Of a stretch of 38,725 nt of DNA, positions 36,477 through 38,725 are shown piece by piece. The stretch is from NCBI GenBank assembly GCA_947503835.1, contig CANNFM010000026.1, forward strand, positions 1 to 38,725, in the 5' to 3' direction. This DNA is from an uncultured Aquimarina sp. GTDB taxonomy: Bacteria; Bacteroidota; Bacteroidia; Flavobacteriales; Flavobacteriaceae. Every line of letters begins with the position of its first letter. Position 1 is the first letter of the stretch. The translations under genes and the position numbers were made by a program. A model generated the notes under the pieces. That model was not told the origin of the DNA. It searched no databases and was given only the letters and a program-made list of their open reading frames with translations.

Positions 36477-36580
36477 AAAAGCTTATTTTCTTTTAAATAA
36501 TACCTTTCACTGGGTATTTTAAAAAGACTTTGGTTTTTATAGTTTTATCAAGTAGAAAATATAATTAAAAATACGATCTA

Positions 36581-36877
36581 ATGGCAAAGTATATTTCCGT
36601 ATTAAATTCAGATTTAAATAAATCCTATTGGAAAGCTGTTCAGTGGGATGATTCGTTGGCATCTATAGAAGCTAATCAATATTATACCGCAGGACATAAT
36701 ATGAATATTGCTAAAGAAGAAGGTCATGAAAAGATTAAGACAAAGACCATAAAAGAAACCAGAACTTTAGAAACCGGGACCGCTACAGTTATTAAACTAA
36801 GTAAAAGTTCTACTGATGTTCTAAAACTGGCAAACAATAATGCGTCAAAGACATTTATTAAAACAATTGAATCATGA
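36581..36877 (+). CDS. Unknown 98-aa protein
   Basis: A hydrophilic protein with no signal peptide, no membrane segment and no Cys. The first half has Trp and Tyr residues (SYWKAVQWDD, NQYYTAGHN), the second is Lys/Thr-rich and probably helical. Its TGA overlaps the ATG of the lipoprotein gene by 4 bp, so the two products are made together. I recognise no family. The pairing of a short cytoplasmic protein with a larger lipoprotein is the main hint to function. Confidence 0.65.
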   Translation: MAKYISVLNSDLNKSYWKAVQWDDSLASIEANQYYTAGHNMNIAKEEGHEKIKTKTIKETRTLETGTATVIKLSKSSTDVLKLANNNASKTFIKTIES

Positions 36878-38172
36878 GAAGTATTATAATAGTTATGGTA
36901 TCCGCTTTATGTTTTTCGTGTGGATCCGGACATTTAACAAGGCGTTATAAATCGGTAGAATTCATTGAAAATGATAAAGTCATACAGGATAATATTTTGG
37001 TAGGAGCCTATTTTCTTGAAACGGCAAAAGCTCCACCCACTCCGCCTAAAACTATATTTGATTTATCTCCTAAAGGTCAGAATTCTTTGATTACCGAAAT
37101 AAGCAAAAAAGAAAATCTATCAGATGATTTAATTAAAAAACTAGGTGCTGGTCTTTCGTTAAAGTCGAAAAATTCTATTAGTGTAATTGATCGCACTCTT
37201 ATAAAGAAACAAGTTGTTATTTCTGTAAGTAATAGAAATCATATGCCGGCCAATAGGATATCAAAAATCAATGTAACTCTGGATTTAGGCAATGATATTA
37301 AATTGCTAAGCTGTAACAAAATTGCTACAAGTTATGAAACCTTAGACCTTGGGAAATTAAATTACGCTAATACCACCCAAGCTGCCCTTACGGGAGATGT
37401 TTCTACAGGTATTGGTTCAGAAAAGTCGGTATCAGATGGTGAAAAATCAAGTCTAAAAACAAGAAGTAATGGAGCAGGCTTAACAGGAACTGTTTCTGCA
37501 AGTAGTACATTTTCTGAAGAAGTAATGCTAAGACAAAGAAGAGTAGCACTTAATGCTTCAATTAGTAATAATACATTATCACTTTATCAAGATGGGATAG
37601 TGGGTATCGATTTAACAGGTAATATTATTGCAGATATCGTTTTTGAAATAGAAGATGTAAAAGTGTTACCTGTATACTCTTTCAAAGGATTAGTAGATAA
37701 AAATAACAAAGCAGCAGAGCCAAAAGATATTTCGGTAAGCGAAATACTAGAGGTGCTGCCAAATGTAACTAACGATATTACAGCCAAAATATCTTTTGAT
37801 GCCGATTTTAGAGAAGTCGCTTCTGGTGATGAAACAATTTCAGAATCTGATGACGTTATAAAATTATATCACGGTACAGCAACCAATACGATCAATGAAG
37901 TTTTAATTCCAAAAGAAAAAATTAATAATCAAGCACTATGGAAGCTCACATTTCCTAAAAATGGAAACAAATTTCCCGTAGAGATTAAATCAGTACTAGG
38001 GCAGGGTGATTTGGTTTTTAATTCTTCTAATCATGCAAGAGATTTTGCATTTTGGTTAATAGAGAAGTTTGATGATGCAAAACAATCATTAGAGATTAAT
38101 AATAAGAAGTATACGATTGTAATGCCTTCTGGTTTTTCTACCATTAAGGATATAGCAATATTACCGTATTAA
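36874..38172 (+). CDS. Lipoprotein, unknown function
   Basis: A 432-aa protein with a lipoprotein signal (hydrophobic 3-13, Cys16 in CFSCGSG). The body alternates short beta-strand-like segments with a Ser/Gly/Thr-rich stretch (about 175-215; TGDVSTGIGSEKSVSDGEKS and following). A C-terminal part has KLYHGTATNTINEVLIP. There is no recognised domain or catalytic motif; the beta-rich pattern suggests a surface or periplasmic binding protein. It overlaps the upstream 98-aa ORF by 4 bp. Confidence 0.7.
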   Translation: MRSIIIVMVSALCFSCGSGHLTRRYKSVEFIENDKVIQDNILVGAYFLETAKAPPTPPKTIFDLSPKGQNSLITEISKKENLSDDLIKKLGAGLSLKSKNSISVIDRTLIKKQVVISVSNRNHMPANRISKINVTLDLGNDIKLLSCNKIATSYETLDLGKLNYANTTQAALTGDVSTGIGSEKSVSDGEKSSLKTRSNGAGLTGTVSASSTFSEEVMLRQRRVALNASISNNTLSLYQDGIVGIDLTGNIIADIVFEIEDVKVLPVYSFKGLVDKNNKAAEPKDISVSEILEVLPNVTNDITAKISFDADFREVASGDETISESDDVIKLYHGTATNTINEVLIPKEKINNQALWKLTFPKNGNKFPVEIKSVLGQGDLVFNSSNHARDFAFWLIEKFDDAKQSLEINNKKYTIVMPSGFSTIKDIAILPY

Positions 38173-38217
38173 TATTGATGTACTTCCGTAGTAGTTGTAT
38201 TTAATGATCAAAATATG

Positions 38218-38247
38218 TTGTAGAAGAGCCTTTTTGGGTTAAATTTG
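38218..38247 (+). promoter_or_regulatory. Promoter of the small secreted protein gene
   Basis: TTG (38218-38220), 19-bp spacer and TAAATTTG (38240-38247) is a full match to the Bacteroidota -33/-7 consensus, 32 bp before the ATG at 38280. It is the best complete promoter in the window. Confidence 0.7.
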
Positions 38248-38279
38248 CGCTTTAATTAGTAAATAATAAAATTTAATTA

Positions 38280-38609
38280 ATGATGAAAAAGATTCTTTTA
38301 GTACTAACAGTGATTTTCGCCTCAGCTTTTACTGGTGTATCTAATAATCAAATTGAAGAGACAGAAGTGACCTATAACGGTCAATCTGAAAAAGCCTATT
38401 ACTTTACCAATAAACAAACAGGAAAAGTAATGGAGTTTACTATCGTAAGTAAAAAAGCGGTATCAAAGTATGACTTTAATGCAAAAGAGCTTATAGGCAA
38501 GTCTTTTAAGGTTACCTATGAGGTGGATAAGGTTGAAATAAAAACCGATGATGCCCAAGTAAAACAATACAAGCAAAGGTTGATTTTGATTGATATTAAC
38601 AAAATCTAA
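38280..38609 (+). CDS. Small secreted protein, unknown function
   Basis: A 109-aa protein with a clear signal peptide (about 1-19, MMKKILLVLTVIFASAFTG). The mature 90 residues are charged, with likely beta strands (VTYNGQSEKAYYFTNKQTGK, SFKVTYEVDKVEIKTDD). No Cys and no known domain. Two adjacent ATGs (38280 and 38283) make the exact start uncertain by one codon. Own promoter upstream and a strong terminator 45 bp downstream show that it is a single-gene unit. Confidence 0.75.
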   Translation: MMKKILLVLTVIFASAFTGVSNNQIEETEVTYNGQSEKAYYFTNKQTGKVMEFTIVSKKAVSKYDFNAKELIGKSFKVTYEVDKVEIKTDDAQVKQYKQRLILIDINKI

Positions 38610-38650
38610 ATACAGAATAGCTAAAAATCAATATGATTTTATAATAATAA

Positions 38651-38725
38651 AAAGAGGCTGTCTAAAAAGGCAGCTTCTTTTTTTTGAATAAGATTTGTGG
38701 GTTTTGTATTTTTAGGTATGAAACG
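38651..38725. repeat. Right arm of 75-bp window-terminal inverted repeat
   Basis: Exact reverse complement of bases 3-77. It begins at the terminator stem of the last gene and runs to the window end, so its outer limit is not visible. Confidence 0.95.
38654..38685 (+). terminator. Intrinsic terminator of the last gene
   Basis: GAGGCTGTC (38654-38662) pairs with GGCAGCTTC (38669-38677) around TAAAAA, then eight T. It is identical to the aceA terminator at the other end, in opposite orientation. Confidence 0.9.

Overview
AT-rich DNA of a Bacteroidota bacterium, most likely a marine Flavobacteriaceae (Aquimarina-like; genus is a guess). Supporting signs are TAnnTTTG-type -7 promoter boxes, few Shine-Dalgarno sequences, a CarboxypepD_reg-TonB receptor, a DUF4374 lipoprotein, paired secreted RHS proteins, a Lacal_2735-family small protein and a LytS/LytTR two-component pair. 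No rRNA, tRNA, CRISPR array or transposase was recognised.

Layout. 1-2360: isocitrate lyase (aceA, minus) with its terminator and a long upstream region holding a 14-bp palindrome and a possible leader ORF. 2361-6288: small conserved unknowns, a CIA30-fold secreted protein, GTP cyclohydrolase I (folE), a 50-aa Lacal_2735 protein, an SGNH hydrolase and a four-helix membrane protein. 6393-14877: a tightly packed seven-gene siderophore operon: PLP decarboxylase, N-hydroxylase, MFS exporter, GNAT acyltransferase, NIS synthetase, a DUF1624-like membrane acyltransferase candidate and an RpfF/DSF-synthase-like crotonase. 14909-21849: a membrane protein (minus), a PchR/AraC-type regulator (minus), and divergently an uptake set matching the Xus system of Bacteroides: TonB receptor, DUF4374 siderophore-binding lipoprotein and PepSY inner-membrane protein. 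21850-23249: a 1.4-kb gene-free region with a degenerate 21-22-bp repeat array and a 301-bp tandem duplication. 23250-33503 (minus): two large RHS proteins, the second ending in a HELGH metallopeptidase-like toxin domain, followed by an overlapping small lipoprotein that may be its immunity protein. 33772-36452: divergent LytTR response regulator and TPR histidine kinase. 36581-38609: unknown and secreted proteins ending in a terminator.

How it works together. The 6.4-21.8 kb block appears to be a complete hydroxamate siderophore system: decarboxylate a basic amino acid, N-hydroxylate and acylate the diamine, condense units with an NIS synthetase, export, then take the ferric form back by XusABC-like proteins. 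The promoter of the biosynthetic operon and the araC/xusA divergent promoter share about 90 bp of related sequence, including a -7 box followed by the operator-like TTATTTAGAYCAAATA, which links their regulation. The unusual part is the two extra operon genes, an RpfF-like crotonase with both catalytic glutamates and a membrane acyltransferase candidate. They suggest either an acylated siderophore or a fatty-acid signal made together with it.

The two window ends carry a perfect 75-bp inverted repeat that contains the terminators of the outermost genes.
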